Assembly: GCF_013248965.1 (NCBI RefSeq)
Contig: NZ_JABRVQ010000004.1
Location: 104,879 to 168,878, forward strand
Origin: Psychrobacter okhotskensis
GTDB lineage: Bacteria; Pseudomonadota; Gammaproteobacteria; Pseudomonadales; Moraxellaceae
Length of the DNA: 64,000 nt
Direction of reading: 5' to 3'
How positions within the stretch are numbered: the stretch's first letter is position 1; every line of letters starts with the position of its first letter. The notes beneath the pieces were generated by a model that was not told the DNA's origin, did no database searches, and worked only from the letters and a program-made list of their open reading frames with translations. This document shows, one piece after another, positions 9,445 through 18,630 of the stretch. Both the position numbers and the translations under genes were made by a program.

Positions 9445-9945
9445 AAGGTATCCTTATTGGTTTTTTAGAGGACAATTTATTTAATAATATGTGCTTTTTA
9501 GCCCATTTAGATGACTATCGAGTTAATTGAAGACAGGCCCTAATTAATACACTATTTTTATCATTTAATAAAAGCTTGAGACCATCAGCGTAAATTCTGA
9601 AACCGTCATGATAAATCTTGTCCTATGACAAGGTATTGATGGTGACAGATAAAAAGTTGCGTCATTATATCATTTTGTTTTCAGCCGCGCTGATGACATC
9701 AGATATTATTGGTAAATGTCTTGCTAACAAAATGAATCGTTTAAACCTTGCAGACGTCAGTGTTATCAATGAGCGATGTTTCTCTTATAAGCGTTATAAA
9801 GGTTAAGATAAGCGCTATGAATGTTTAACAGCCATTCATAAAATCCTGTTAAGATAATCTCGAGCGTCAGTGATAGGCTGCGGCGTAATAAGTGAAAACA
9901 GCATACGTATTTATTGTAAAAATATCAGTGGAGAGTCAACCCAGC
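9445..9945. other. cysM-gacS divergent intergenic region
   Basis: This 501-bp region separates two divergent genes and should carry both promoters. Apart from the 48-bp repeat no defined element was recognised. A 62-codon ORF at 9618-9806 has no good ribosome binding site and no family resemblance, and is not called. Confidence 0.5.
9495..9542 (-). repeat. 48-bp dispersed repeat, copy 2 (inverted)
   Basis: This is the reverse-complement counterpart of 1018-1065, with 44 of 48 positions identical by hand alignment. It lies about 50 bp upstream of the cysM start, in the cysM/gacS divergent region, where it could affect the cysM promoter. Confidence 0.7.
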
Positions 9946-12900
9946 ATGGCATACAAAAAACGTTTTGATACCAGTAGCGCCTATGGCCAGCTGATTATAT
10001 TGGTGTTTTTACCGATCTGTTTATTAGCAGCGGTTGGCGGTACTCTGGTATTTTATGAGACGATGCGTGCCAGCAACTCAGAGCAAGAAGCATTGGCAGA
10101 GGCGGTGCTCATCCGCTATACACCCACGATTGCTGAGCGTATTCCTGAATTATTGGAGCAGCGCCAACAAGCAGCCAGTAAGGTCAATGCTGGCAATGCA
10201 GATCAAGCATCGCAAAGAGCTGCCACTACGCTCGGTGGTATCCAAGAGAGGCTTGGGCGTATACAGTCTGAGCAGCATGTCCAGCGTATTGCTATTATTA
10301 ATCAGGACAATCAAGTACTCGCAACGGTAGGTTATGGCGTTGAAGAAGTGTGGCCTATGATCGAAACGACCGGCAAGTTTTTATCGCAAAAGCCAACACC
10401 TATCGGTAACGCCTATGGCAGTATGCTTGGGGATTTTGACGGTCAGCAACTCTGGCTAATGATTGATATGGACAATGAGCCGCTTTATATTGCTCGGTAT
10501 CGTATTGCCATGGCGCTAGTCATCACGGGCTTGTTCACTATTTTGATATTACTGCTGAGTTTGAATATTTACTCAAAACGTTGGATTGCACCGATTTATG
10601 AGTTGCGCTTGCAGTTACAACGTACCCATGTTGACAATCTCTACCAACCTATTCCGGTTGAGTCAAATGGCGAGCTGAATTTGTTGCAACAGGATTTAGT
10701 CAGGACGTTGCGCCGCTTACATGGTAGCTTTCAAGAGCTTAAAGACCACGCCGAGCAGACCGAAGATGACTTGCGTTTGGCGTTTGATGAGATGGAAATG
10801 CAAAACATCTCTATAAGAAACGCACGTGATGCCGCTATTTCAACCAGCCAAGCCAAATCTGCGTTTTTGGCCAATATCAGCCATGAGTTACGCACGCCGC
10901 TCAACAGTATTGACGGCTTTATTAATTTGCTGGCGCGTCATGGTGAGCTCAATCCTGAACAAGACTTATATGTGCAAACCATACGCAAATCGTCGGCACA
11001 CTTGCTCGCTTTAGTGAACGATGTGTTAGATTTTTCTAAAATCGAAGCGGGCAAATTGGTGCTCGATCGCCATGAGTTTGACTTGTATGACACCATTTAT
11101 GATGTGGTCGACATGCTGTCACCGGTATCCTCAGAAAAGGGGCTACGCATGGCGGTCCTGTTCTATAATGATGTGCCCATGCGCGTCAATGGCGATGCTT
11201 TGCGTCTCAAACAAGTACTGACTAACATCGTGGGCAATGCCATTAAGTTTACGGACAGTGGTGATGTGGTGGTGCGCGTCAGCTTAGATGACCATCGCGA
11301 CAATTACTTGATGATTAGCGTGCAAGATAGCGGCAAAGGTATTTCTTTAGCTGATCAAAAAATGCTGTTCCAAAGCTTTAGTCAAGGCGATCCGTCAATC
11401 ACTCGCCAGTATGGTGGTACAGGGCTGGGTTTGGTTATCTCCAAGCAATTAACCCGTTTGATGGGCGGCGATATTGGTTTTTATGATAATGCACAAGAAA
11501 ACATCGCCAATCAAGGCGCGACGTTCTGGTTTCGGATGCCAGCTCATGTCGATGTGCTAGAAGCCGCTACTGGTCAGACCATTGCGCTACCCGTGTTAGC
11601 GCCGCTGGCAAGTGCCACAGATGAGTTTAATGTGTTGGTATGGATCAATCATACGGCGTCCATCCAAGTGCTCAAAGCCAGCTTGCAATACCTACCAATT
11701 AAGCTGACCCAAGCCAACTCATTACCCGGTGTACTTGAGTCGTTAAAAGAGCGCGGTAACTATTGGGATTGGGTCATCGTCGATGATGACACCCAAGACG
11801 ATATGATGGCATTACTCAAACAGATCCGCCTCCATTACCAAGGCAAGCTGGCGGTATTTGGCTATCAAGTTGCCGCTGATCAAGCGCTACTCAACCGCTA
11901 TCATGCCAATATATTGTATGAGCCATTAGACAAGCGCCAGCTCTATGCCATGCTCGATACGCAAAAACGCAGGGCCCCTAAAGACATGCAAGAGCCGCGC
12001 TGGAAGGGCGTGACCGTGCTGGCAGTCGATGATCATTTGCCCAACCTGCTGGTGCTCGATGCCTTGCTCAGCGAGCTTGGCATTCAGGTGATTACGGCCA
12101 ATAGTGGTTTTGAAGCCATAGAGCTCATCAGCAAACAACAAACCAAAAATATCAAAACAGCCAAAGCTGATAAGCAAAGTTTATCCAAAAAGACCCAAAT
12201 CTCAAAAGCCGAAACCCGTGACGAAGTGGGTAAAGCCACGAGCAGTTCTGGGTATTCTGAAGAGGCTAATGAAGACAAAGGCAGCAATCAGGATAAAACC
12301 AATAATCAGGATAAAAACAGTATTGACTTGATATTTATGGACATACAAATGCCACGGATGTCAGGGCATGAAGCGGCTCGACAAATTCGTAATATCGAAA
12401 ATGCTGATAATCGTATTCCTATTATTGCCTTGACCGCCCATGGCTTGGCTGACGAGCGTGACAAGCTGATGGCGAGCGGTATCAATGATTATGTGGGTAA
12501 GCCTATTAGCCAACCACAGTTGCTACAAGTGCTGCAAAAGTGGCTAGGACGCACGACGACCGTGCCGCAATTAACCGCTATGCCAGAAGCCCATGCACAA
12601 CAAGGTACTGATGCTCAAGATTTTAATTCGCAAGATTTTGATGCGCGAAATCATCCTTTAGGCTTGCTGCCAGATGATATATCGCCTGCTTATCCGCTAG
12701 TTAAGGGTAATGACGATAATCGTGATCAGGCGTCCGAGGGTATCAATCAGCAAAAAATTACTCGCCCTTTATCATTGAAAAAAATCCGTGATGACTACTT
12801 ACGAGACAGCCAGCCTCGTGATGACTATAGACGAGAAACGCTGCGCGAAACTCAGCCACGTTATGCAAGTTTGCGCTATCAACAACAACGCCAAGCGTCG

Positions 12901-13425
12901 TTATTGTATCCTCCTTACCAAGTGTCAAGCGACACAGATGAAGAGATGTCGGCAAGCACGCAGGCCAAATTGGACGACGACATAAACCTCGACCTAAGCG
13001 TTAATGATACGAGCAGCTCCCATATCTTAGACTGGCAAGATGCGCTGACTCGTTCAGCCAATAAACCAGATCTCGCAGCCAAGCTTATTATTATGATGAT
13101 TGATACGATCAATGAGGAAAAACGCGCCCTCACTCAAGCGTGGGATGCCCGTGACCGTAGTGCCCTTGCGCAAATTGCCCATCGTATCTTAGGTGGTAGC
13201 CGCTATACTGGTGTGCCGCAGTTGCGTCAGGCCAGCCAAGATTTGGAAGACAAGTGCTTATTGAATGTCCAACATACCACGCCCGCCCAGTTTGCAATGC
13301 TTGAACCCTATTATGACGCATTGCTAAGCGCGTTAAGTAATTTACAAGCGCTAGATTTATCGGCTTATCCGCAGCTGAATTATCATCGTTTGAGTGAAAA
13401 TGATATGACATGGAAAATGATTTAA
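9946..13425 (+). CDS. gacS: GacS/BarA-type hybrid sensor histidine kinase
   Basis: This tripartite membrane kinase is the likely partner of the response regulator GacA/UvrY, which drives Rsm/Csr small RNAs. The domains run: TM1 (about 15-38), a periplasmic region, TM2 (about 182-204), HAMP, HisKA with His313 in ANISHELRTPLNS, an ATPase domain (GGTGLGLVISKQL), a degenerate receiver-like domain, a true receiver with Asp799 in FMDIQMPRMSG, a long disordered linker and a C-terminal HPt domain with His1079 in IAHRILGGSRYTGVPQLR. The receiver is split by ~59 low-complexity residues. I chose ATG 9946, which has GGAGAG upstream, over a GTG 18 codons earlier. The next genes, cysM and relA, match the Pseudomonas gacS neighbourhood. 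Confidence 0.92.
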   Translation: MAYKKRFDTSSAYGQLIILVFLPICLLAAVGGTLVFYETMRASNSEQEALAEAVLIRYTPTIAERIPELLEQRQQAASKVNAGNADQASQRAATTLGGIQERLGRIQSEQHVQRIAIINQDNQVLATVGYGVEEVWPMIETTGKFLSQKPTPIGNAYGSMLGDFDGQQLWLMIDMDNEPLYIARYRIAMALVITGLFTILILLLSLNIYSKRWIAPIYELRLQLQRTHVDNLYQPIPVESNGELNLLQQDLVRTLRRLHGSFQELKDHAEQTEDDLRLAFDEMEMQNISIRNARDAAISTSQAKSAFLANISHELRTPLNSIDGFINLLARHGELNPEQDLYVQTIRKSSAHLLALVNDVLDFSKIEAGKLVLDRHEFDLYDTIYDVVDMLSPVSSEKGLRMAVLFYNDVPMRVNGDALRLKQVLTNIVGNAIKFTDSGDVVVRVSLDDHRDNYLMISVQDSGKGISLADQKMLFQSFSQGDPSITRQYGGTGLGLVISKQLTRLMGGDIGFYDNAQENIANQGATFWFRMPAHVDVLEAATGQTIALPVLAPLASATDEFNVLVWINHTASIQVLKASLQYLPIKLTQANSLPGVLESLKERGNYWDWVIVDDDTQDDMMALLKQIRLHYQGKLAVFGYQVAADQALLNRYHANILYEPLDKRQLYAMLDTQKRRAPKDMQEPRWKGVTVLAVDDHLPNLLVLDALLSELGIQVITANSGFEAIELISKQQTKNIKTAKADKQSLSKKTQISKAETRDEVGKATSSSGYSEEANEDKGSNQDKTNNQDKNSIDLIFMDIQMPRMSGHEAARQIRNIENADNRIPIIALTAHGLADERDKLMASGINDYVGKPISQPQLLQVLQKWLGRTTTVPQLTAMPEAHAQQGTDAQDFNSQDFDARNHPLGLLPDDISPAYPLVKGNDDNRDQASEGINQQKITRPLSLKKIRDDYLRDSQPRDDYRRETLRETQPRYASLRYQQQRQASLLYPPYQVSSDTDEEMSASTQAKLDDDINLDLSVNDTSSSHILDWQDALTRSANKPDLAAKLIIMMIDTINEEKRALTQAWDARDRSALAQIAHRILGGSRYTGVPQLRQASQDLEDKCLLNVQHTTPAQFAMLEPYYDALLSALSNLQALDLSAYPQLNYHRLSENDMTWKMI

Positions 13426-13594
13426 GACAGCTATAGCCTGCTGGATTTATGGGCCAAGTTGGCTGTCATTTATTGATCGATAAAAGGGGTCATATATCCT
13501 GACAGTCAGTTATTCATAGGGTATGGTAGATATAACCCTGTTAATATTGGCCTCATTAGCAGGATATTTATTTTATTTATTAATAAGGATTGTT

Positions 13595-14407
13595 ATGAAC
13601 GCGATTGCCACTTATCAGTATAAGACCTTACAAGTGAGCGTGACTGACCACATTCTCACCGTTACCTTAAACCGTCCTGAGAAAAAAAACGCCATGAGCT
13701 TTCAGGTGGTCGATGAGTTGATCAAAGTAGCGGGTCGCATCAGTAAAGATAAGACGATACGTGCGGTGATTTTAAATGGTGCCGAAGGGACGTTTTGTGC
13801 CGGTATCGATTTGGGTGATTTAAACCATCCAAAAAACCAAGCATTTGCCCTTTGGGAGTTGGTAAAACCTTGGCAGAGCCTTTTTCAGCGTGTCTGTTTG
13901 GTTTGGCGTGATGTGCCTGTCCCTGTTATTGCGGTACTAGAAGGCTACTGTATCGGTGCAGGGCTACAACTGGCGCTGGCTTGCGATGTTCGTATCAGTC
14001 ATCCTGATTGCAAGTTGTCTATTATGGAAGCCAAGTGGGGACTCGTGCCAGATATGGGATTGACTCAATCGGCGTTGGGTGTGGTTCGCGCTGATGTCCT
14101 AAAAGAGCTGGCGATGAGTGCGCGTACGATTGATGCAACCGAAGGTAAAGAGTTAGGTCTCGTCAGTCATTGTAGCGAGACACCTTTAGAGCAAGCACAA
14201 CAGCTCGCTGCTGAATTTGCAGAGCGTTCACCAGATGCGGTATTGGCCAGTAAGCGGGTCATTAATGCGATGTATGAACAATCAGCGTTGACGTTATATC
14301 AAGAAAAAGTCTGGCAGTTAAAGATGATGTTTGGTCGTAACCGTAAGCTTGCGCTCAGAAAATCCAAGCAAGCCAGTACCGTATTCGCTAAGCGCCAATT
14401 CCGTTAA
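13595..14407 (+). CDS. Enoyl-CoA hydratase/isomerase (crotonase) family protein
   Basis: The 270-residue product is a crotonase-fold enzyme, acting on acyl-CoA thioesters in the cytoplasm. The first oxyanion-hole segment is GTFCAGIDL and the second EGYCIGAGLQLALACDVRI; LNRPEKKNAMS near the N-terminus is typical. In the active-site segment EAKWGLVPDMGLTQ the Glu residues of a classical hydratase are not plain, so the reaction (hydration, isomerisation or other) is open. The start at 13595 has AAGGA at 13585-13589. A longer frame from 13523 would add a hydrophobic stretch that the family lacks, so I reject it. A terminator-like hairpin follows. Confidence 0.85.
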   Translation: MNAIATYQYKTLQVSVTDHILTVTLNRPEKKNAMSFQVVDELIKVAGRISKDKTIRAVILNGAEGTFCAGIDLGDLNHPKNQAFALWELVKPWQSLFQRVCLVWRDVPVPVIAVLEGYCIGAGLQLALACDVRISHPDCKLSIMEAKWGLVPDMGLTQSALGVVRADVLKELAMSARTIDATEGKELGLVSHCSETPLEQAQQLAAEFAERSPDAVLASKRVINAMYEQSALTLYQEKVWQLKMMFGRNRKLALRKSKQASTVFAKRQFR

Positions 14408-14418
14408 AAAGTATTAGT

Positions 14419-14440
14419 ACTCTCTTGATAGAGTGTTTTT
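14419..14440 (+). terminator. Terminator after the crotonase gene
   Basis: A 5-bp stem ACTCT / AGAGT with a 6-nt loop is followed by GTTTTTG. The stem is short but well placed. Confidence 0.6.
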
Positions 14441-14674
14441 GTTGTTAGCGTTTGTTTTATTAACGTCACATGGCTATTGAAATACATGCAGATAGTAAGA
14501 TATAACACTGTCTGCTTGTGTAGCTGCGCATAACTTGTTTACCTGTGCATAAATAGGCATTATTATTTTTGCTACCAGTTGTTTTTATTCTTAGTGTTGT
14601 TGTCTCAAATAAAAGCTGGTACCAAGCAAAGCGTGAGTAATAAAATAATAACCATCATAAAAAACGGTCTAACT

Positions 14675-15934
14675 ATGTCTGCTCCAAAGTCTTCCTTGCC
14701 CAATAAACCGCTTGCCTCTGAACGCGTGCGCTCTGCTGATTTGCCTGTTGCTTGGATTATGATGCTCGGGCTCATTGTGGCGATAGGGCCGCTGTCCATT
14801 GATATGTATCTGCCAGCATTACCCGAGATGGGTAAGAGCTTCGGCGTATCGACCGCGTTTATGGCCAACTCGGTGCCAGCGTATTTCTTAGGTTTGGTCT
14901 TTGGGCAACTGGTCTATGGCCCTCTAAGTGATCGTATTGGCCGCGTCAAACCGCTATATTTTGGTATGACCCTCTATGTTATCGCCTCGATTGTCTGTGC
15001 GACGACGGATAATGAATATGTGCTGTTTGCAGGACGTACCTTTCAGGCCCTCGGAGGTTGTGTGGGGGCAGTGGTTACCCGTGCGGCGATTCGTGATCGC
15101 CTGACTGCCAAGCAAACTGCCAAAGCTTTTTCTATCATGATATTGGTGATGGGCTTAGCGCCGATATTAGCACCATCACTGGGTGCGCTATTTTTGCGCT
15201 TCTTTAGCTGGCACTCTATTTTTTGGTTTTTGGCCGCTTTTGGTACGCTTAACCTGTTGCTCACCAAATTTTTCTTTTTTGAAACGTTGACTGAAGAAAA
15301 CCGCAATGTACGCCCTGCCAAAGAAGTCTTGAGTCAGTATTGGGATTTATTAAAAGACCCTACCTTTAATTATCCCGCGATTGGCGGCGGTCTCTTGATG
15401 GGAGCGATGTTTGTTTATATTAGCTCGGCCTCTGAGCTAATCATGGATACTTATGGAGTGTCAGCAACCCATTTCGGCTGGTTATTTGGTATGAATGCAG
15501 CCGGTTTTGTCGCTTTAACCCAGCTAAACCAATGGCTGACCAATCGCTTTCGTATCCTAAGTATTTTGCGTTTTGGGGCGATGATGCAGGTTATCTCTGC
15601 AGGTATTTTGTTTGTGGTAGGGATTATCTTTGGGGTAGAGGCGTGGCTGCCTTTGGTATTGGCCTGTATTTTCTTTTGTATTGCTGGTCTTGGTTTGACT
15701 CAGCCAAATGCCTCCGCAATTGCATTAGCCTTTCAAAAACGCCGCGCAGGTATGGCAAGTGCGCTACAAGGCTCGCTCATGTTTTCAGTAGGTATTTTTG
15801 GCGGTTTGTTATTAAATCTATTTCCAGTCAATCCGGTACTTAAGATTGGTATCGCCCTGTTTTCTCTAATGAGTCTTGGTTGCTTTTTAATCTGGCAGAT
15901 AGACCGCAATCTAAATCTTGATGATGCGGAGTAG
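14675..15934 (+). CDS. Bcr/CflA-family MFS drug-resistance transporter
   Basis: The 419-residue protein is a 12-helix major facilitator exporter of the Bcr/CflA subfamily, which pumps drugs such as bicyclomycin or chloramphenicol, or metabolites, out by proton antiport. Typical features are GPLSIDMYLPALPEMGKSF in TM1, the MFS motif GPLSDRIGRVKPLYFG between TM2 and TM3, and ALGGCVGAVVTRAAIRD in TM4. The substrate cannot be read from sequence. ATG 14675 fits the usual family N-terminus; an upstream TTG would add 32 unlikely residues. No clear ribosome binding site precedes it. The gene appears to be transcribed alone. Confidence 0.88.
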   Translation: MSAPKSSLPNKPLASERVRSADLPVAWIMMLGLIVAIGPLSIDMYLPALPEMGKSFGVSTAFMANSVPAYFLGLVFGQLVYGPLSDRIGRVKPLYFGMTLYVIASIVCATTDNEYVLFAGRTFQALGGCVGAVVTRAAIRDRLTAKQTAKAFSIMILVMGLAPILAPSLGALFLRFFSWHSIFWFLAAFGTLNLLLTKFFFFETLTEENRNVRPAKEVLSQYWDLLKDPTFNYPAIGGGLLMGAMFVYISSASELIMDTYGVSATHFGWLFGMNAAGFVALTQLNQWLTNRFRILSILRFGAMMQVISAGILFVVGIIFGVEAWLPLVLACIFFCIAGLGLTQPNASAIALAFQKRRAGMASALQGSLMFSVGIFGGLLLNLFPVNPVLKIGIALFSLMSLGCFLIWQIDRNLNLDDAE

Positions 15935-16125
15935 TTAGGCAATAGCACGGTATAATAATAGTGGGAATTACTCTAACTTTTATGATAAAATACAGCGCAG
16001 CTATTTATATAGCTCGCTATATAGATTGGATCTAGGTATTTTTTTTACATCTGATCATAGCTCATTTTTTAAACCAACCCATCAACCAATGACACACACA
16101 TCATGGCAAAAAATTGCTGGGTGTT

Positions 16126-16199
16126 TGGCGACTTGATTAATTTGCAAAAAGTTAGTGCGATATTTATCAGCACTAATCATTAGCAAATGCGTGTCGCTA
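16126..16199 (+). promoter_or_regulatory. Structured rpsB leader (putative S2 autoregulatory RNA)
   Basis: The stretch folds by eye into a nested hairpin. The outer arm is TGGCGAC / GTCGCTA, then TTTGC / GCAAA, and a perfect inner stem TTAGTGC / GCACTAA. It ends 52 bp before the rpsB start. Many gammaproteobacteria have a leader RNA here through which protein S2 represses rpsB-tsf; whether this fold belongs to that motif is inference. Confidence 0.5.
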
Positions 16200-16251
16200 G
16201 ATAGGCAGTTTTTGTGATGTGGAGGCATAACCCAACCACTAGGAATTTCAC

Positions 16252-17061
16252 ATGGCTACAAAGAATCCAACCAAAATCGAAATGCGCGACCTACTACAAG
16301 CCGGCGCTCACTTTGGTCACCAAACACGTTTTTGGAATCCAAAAATGGGACCATATATCTTTGGTGCCCGTAACAAGATTCACATCATCAACTTAGAGCA
16401 CACGGTAAAAGCGTTTAACGAAGCATTGACTTACGTAAACGGCTTAGCTGCTAAGAAAAATAAAGTATTGTTCGTTGGTACTAAACGCGCTGCTAGCGGT
16501 ATCATCCGTGAACAAGCTGCCCGCGCTGGTATGCCATACGTTGACCATCGCTGGTTAGGTGGTATGCTTACCAACTGGAAAACCCTTCGCCAGTCAATCA
16601 ACCGTCTAAAAGAGCTAGAAAAACAAGCAGAAGACGGTACTTTCGCTAAGCTTACTAAGCGTGAAGCATTAGAGCGTACTCGCGATATGGAGAAACTTGA
16701 GCGTTCATTAGGCGGTATCAAAGACATGGGCGGCCTACCTGACGCAATCTTCGTTGTAGACGTGGATCATGAAGCGATCGCGATTAAAGAAGCTAAGAAC
16801 CTAGGTATCCCAGTTATCGGTATCGTTGATACCAACTCTAACCCTGATAACGTTGATTACATCATTCCAGCAAACGATGATGCTATCCGTGCCGTGACTT
16901 TGTATGTAACTTCTATGGCTGATGCGATTATTGCTGGTAAAGAATACGCACAGACTCAAGCAGGCGGCAAAGCTGATCAAGAGCAACCTGTAGAGCAAGC
17001 AGCTACTGAAGCAGCACCAGCTGAAGCGGCTACCGAAGAAGCAGCCACTCCAGCAGAATAA
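16252..17061 (+). CDS. rpsB: 30S ribosomal protein S2
   Basis: S2 binds late in 30S assembly and is needed for S1 binding. The N-terminus carries the S2 signature ([19 protein letters not shown]), and the protein continues with [31 protein letters not shown] and [15 protein letters not shown]. The core is standard; the last ~35 residues are an Ala/Glu-rich acidic tail common in this group. A likely ribosome binding site AGGA lies about 8 bp before the ATG. It is followed by tsf on the same strand after an unusually wide gap of 392 bp. Confidence 0.98.
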   Translation: MATKNPTKIEMRDLLQAGAHFGHQTRFWNPKMGPYIFGARNKIHIINLEHTVKAFNEALTYVNGLAAKKNKVLFVGTKRAASGIIREQAARAGMPYVDHRWLGGMLTNWKTLRQSINRLKELEKQAEDGTFAKLTKREALERTRDMEKLERSLGGIKDMGGLPDAIFVVDVDHEAIAIKEAKNLGIPVIGIVDTNSNPDNVDYIIPANDDAIRAVTLYVTSMADAIIAGKEYAQTQAGGKADQEQPVEQAATEAAPAEAATEEAATPAE

Positions 17062-17453
17062 ATAGCTGACCCAAAAGGTTTACCTTTGTAAGGATATCTT
17101 GATAGTGACTCTGTCAGCATCCATATAAAGATATTAACAGCGTATAAGCTCACAATAGGCATGATGTAGTTCTACTCGTCATGCCTTGTTGTTGATGAAT
17201 TGCTCGTTATTAGGTGAGTATTATCGCTTATAGTTGGACTCGTGATACTCAGTGTCTGCTATCACAATGACTTCAGTTGTCACGATCAACGATGTGCACT
17301 TTCATCACCACAAGAGCAATATAGTATTGATAAACAGTACTTATAAAATACAGTATCTGTAAACAATATTTATAAACAGTATAAAAATATTGAATAGAAG
17401 TTAAGCACTCACATACATAACAATACTCACATACATAATAAAAGGTAACTCTT
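17062..17453. other. rpsB-tsf spacer
   Basis: This 392-bp spacer is long for the rpsB-tsf pair. It contains a perfect hairpin (17157-17186) and a very AT-rich segment with duplicated short words: ACTCACATACATAA occurs at 17407-17420 and again at 17425-17438. An extra promoter for tsf is likely, but no single hexamer pair stands out. Confidence 0.5.
17157..17186 (+). terminator. Hairpin in the rpsB-tsf spacer (attenuator-like)
   Basis: An 8-bp perfect stem AGGCATGA / TCATGCCT encloses a second small stem GTAG / CTAC and is followed by TTGTTGTTG. It could reduce read-through from rpsB into tsf. Confidence 0.45.
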
Positions 17454-18338
17454 ATGTCAGAAGTAAAAGTATCTGCCAAAATGGTAAAAGAATTGCGCGA
17501 CCGTACTGGTCTTGGCATGATGGAATGTAAAAAAGCGTTGGAAGAATCAAACGGTGATGTCGAAACTGCCATTGATAACCTACGTAAGTCTGGTCAAGCC
17601 AAAGCCGCTAAAAAAGCGGGTAACATTGCAGCTGACGGCGCTATCATCATCGCTCAAGGCGAAAACAAAGCATTCTTGTTAGAAGTTAACTGCCAGACTG
17701 ATTTCGTTGCAAAAGATGACAGCTTCAATGCATTTGCAGAAAAAGTGGCTAGCATTGCTCTAGAGAACAACGTGACTGACGTTGCTGCTATCGCTGAATT
17801 ACCATATGGCGATGGTCAAACCGTTGAAGAAGCACGTGTATCATTGGTACAAAAAATCGGTGAAAATATCCAGATTCGCCGTGTTGAAGTACTTGAAGGC
17901 GCTAACATCGCTGCATACCGTCATGGCCTGCGTATCGGTGTAGTGGTATCTTATGAAGGCGGCAGCGCAGACACTGGCAAAAACCTTGCCATGCATATCG
18001 CTGCGTTTAACCCAGTTGCCGTCGATGACGAAAACGTCGCTGCTGATGTACTAGCGCGCGAAAAAGACATCATCGAAGCCAAAGCCAAAGAATCTGGCAA
18101 ACCTGACAACATCGTTGAAAAAATGATCGAAGGTGGCCTACGTAAGTACCTAGACGAAGTAACGTTATTGCGTCAGCCATACGTCATGGACAACGAGAAA
18201 AAAGTTGGTGACGTATTGAAAGCTGAAGGCGTAAAAGTACTTGGCTTTAAACGTCTAGAAGTTGGTGAAGGCATTGAGAAGAAGCAAGAAGATTTCGCTG
18301 CTGAAGTTGCTGCAACTCAAGCACTAGCTAATAAGTAA
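17454..18338 (+). CDS. tsf: Translation elongation factor Ts
   Basis: EF-Ts is the guanine nucleotide exchange factor for EF-Tu. The N-terminal UBA-like module ([20 protein letters not shown]) and the core motif [16 protein letters not shown] are diagnostic, and the product has a normal length of 294 residues. ATG 17454 is preceded by AAAAGG about 7 bp upstream. It follows rpsB, the standard pairing, and ends at a strong terminator. The start of a tuf gene, its partner, lies at the far end of this window. Confidence 0.98.
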   Translation: MSEVKVSAKMVKELRDRTGLGMMECKKALEESNGDVETAIDNLRKSGQAKAAKKAGNIAADGAIIIAQGENKAFLLEVNCQTDFVAKDDSFNAFAEKVASIALENNVTDVAAIAELPYGDGQTVEEARVSLVQKIGENIQIRRVEVLEGANIAAYRHGLRIGVVVSYEGGSADTGKNLAMHIAAFNPVAVDDENVAADVLAREKDIIEAKAKESGKPDNIVEKMIEGGLRKYLDEVTLLRQPYVMDNEKKVGDVLKAEGVKVLGFKRLEVGEGIEKKQEDFAAEVAATQALANK

Positions 18339-18416
18339 GTTTTAAAATGCAGTAAGTGCTGAGTTTGTTTTTGCTCAGTACTTATAGATTGTTTGACATA
18401 AGAAGCAATCAAGCAC

Positions 18417-18449
18417 AAAAAAGCCCGTTATTTATTAACGGGCTTTTTT
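18417..18449 (+). terminator. Strong terminator after tsf
   Basis: A perfect 14-bp stem AAAAAAGCCCGTTA / TAACGGGCTTTTTT with a 5-nt loop has its own T run. Confidence 0.92.
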
Positions 18450-18481
18450 GTGTCTGCTGATTTAGTTATATCATTAACAGT

Positions 18482-18630
18482 TATAGTCAAAACATCCTAA
18501 AAACGCGACAGTATTGCTGATATCAATTTTTTGCATCCTCTGTCTGCGCAGGCACAGCAAGCAAGAAAAATTGATATCAGCAGTGCGTGATGTATTGATA
18601 TTACTTTTCGCTGATCATTATGTCACTATA
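18482..18630. repeat. TATAGTCA-ended palindromic element, type II copy 1
   Basis: The element is 149 bp, starts TATAGTCAAAAC and ends TCACTATA. It is internally palindromic: GCTGATATCAATTTTT is matched by AAAAATTGATATCAGC, around a centre containing CTCTGTCTGCGCAGG. It is closely similar to 54928-55065. It abuts the stop codon of the lytic transglycosylase gene. Confidence 0.75.

Noticed and set aside
9618..9806. 62-codon ORF in the cysM-gacS gap
   Set aside because: No convincing ribosome binding site, no family resemblance and mixed composition; it lies where promoters for two divergent genes are expected.
9892..9945. GTG start 18 codons upstream for gacS
   Set aside because: ATG 9946 has a better ribosome binding site and gives the usual short N-terminus before the first membrane helix.
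13523..13594. N-terminal hydrophobic extension of the crotonase
   Set aside because: Crotonases have no such helix, and ATG 13595 has AAGGA at a proper distance.
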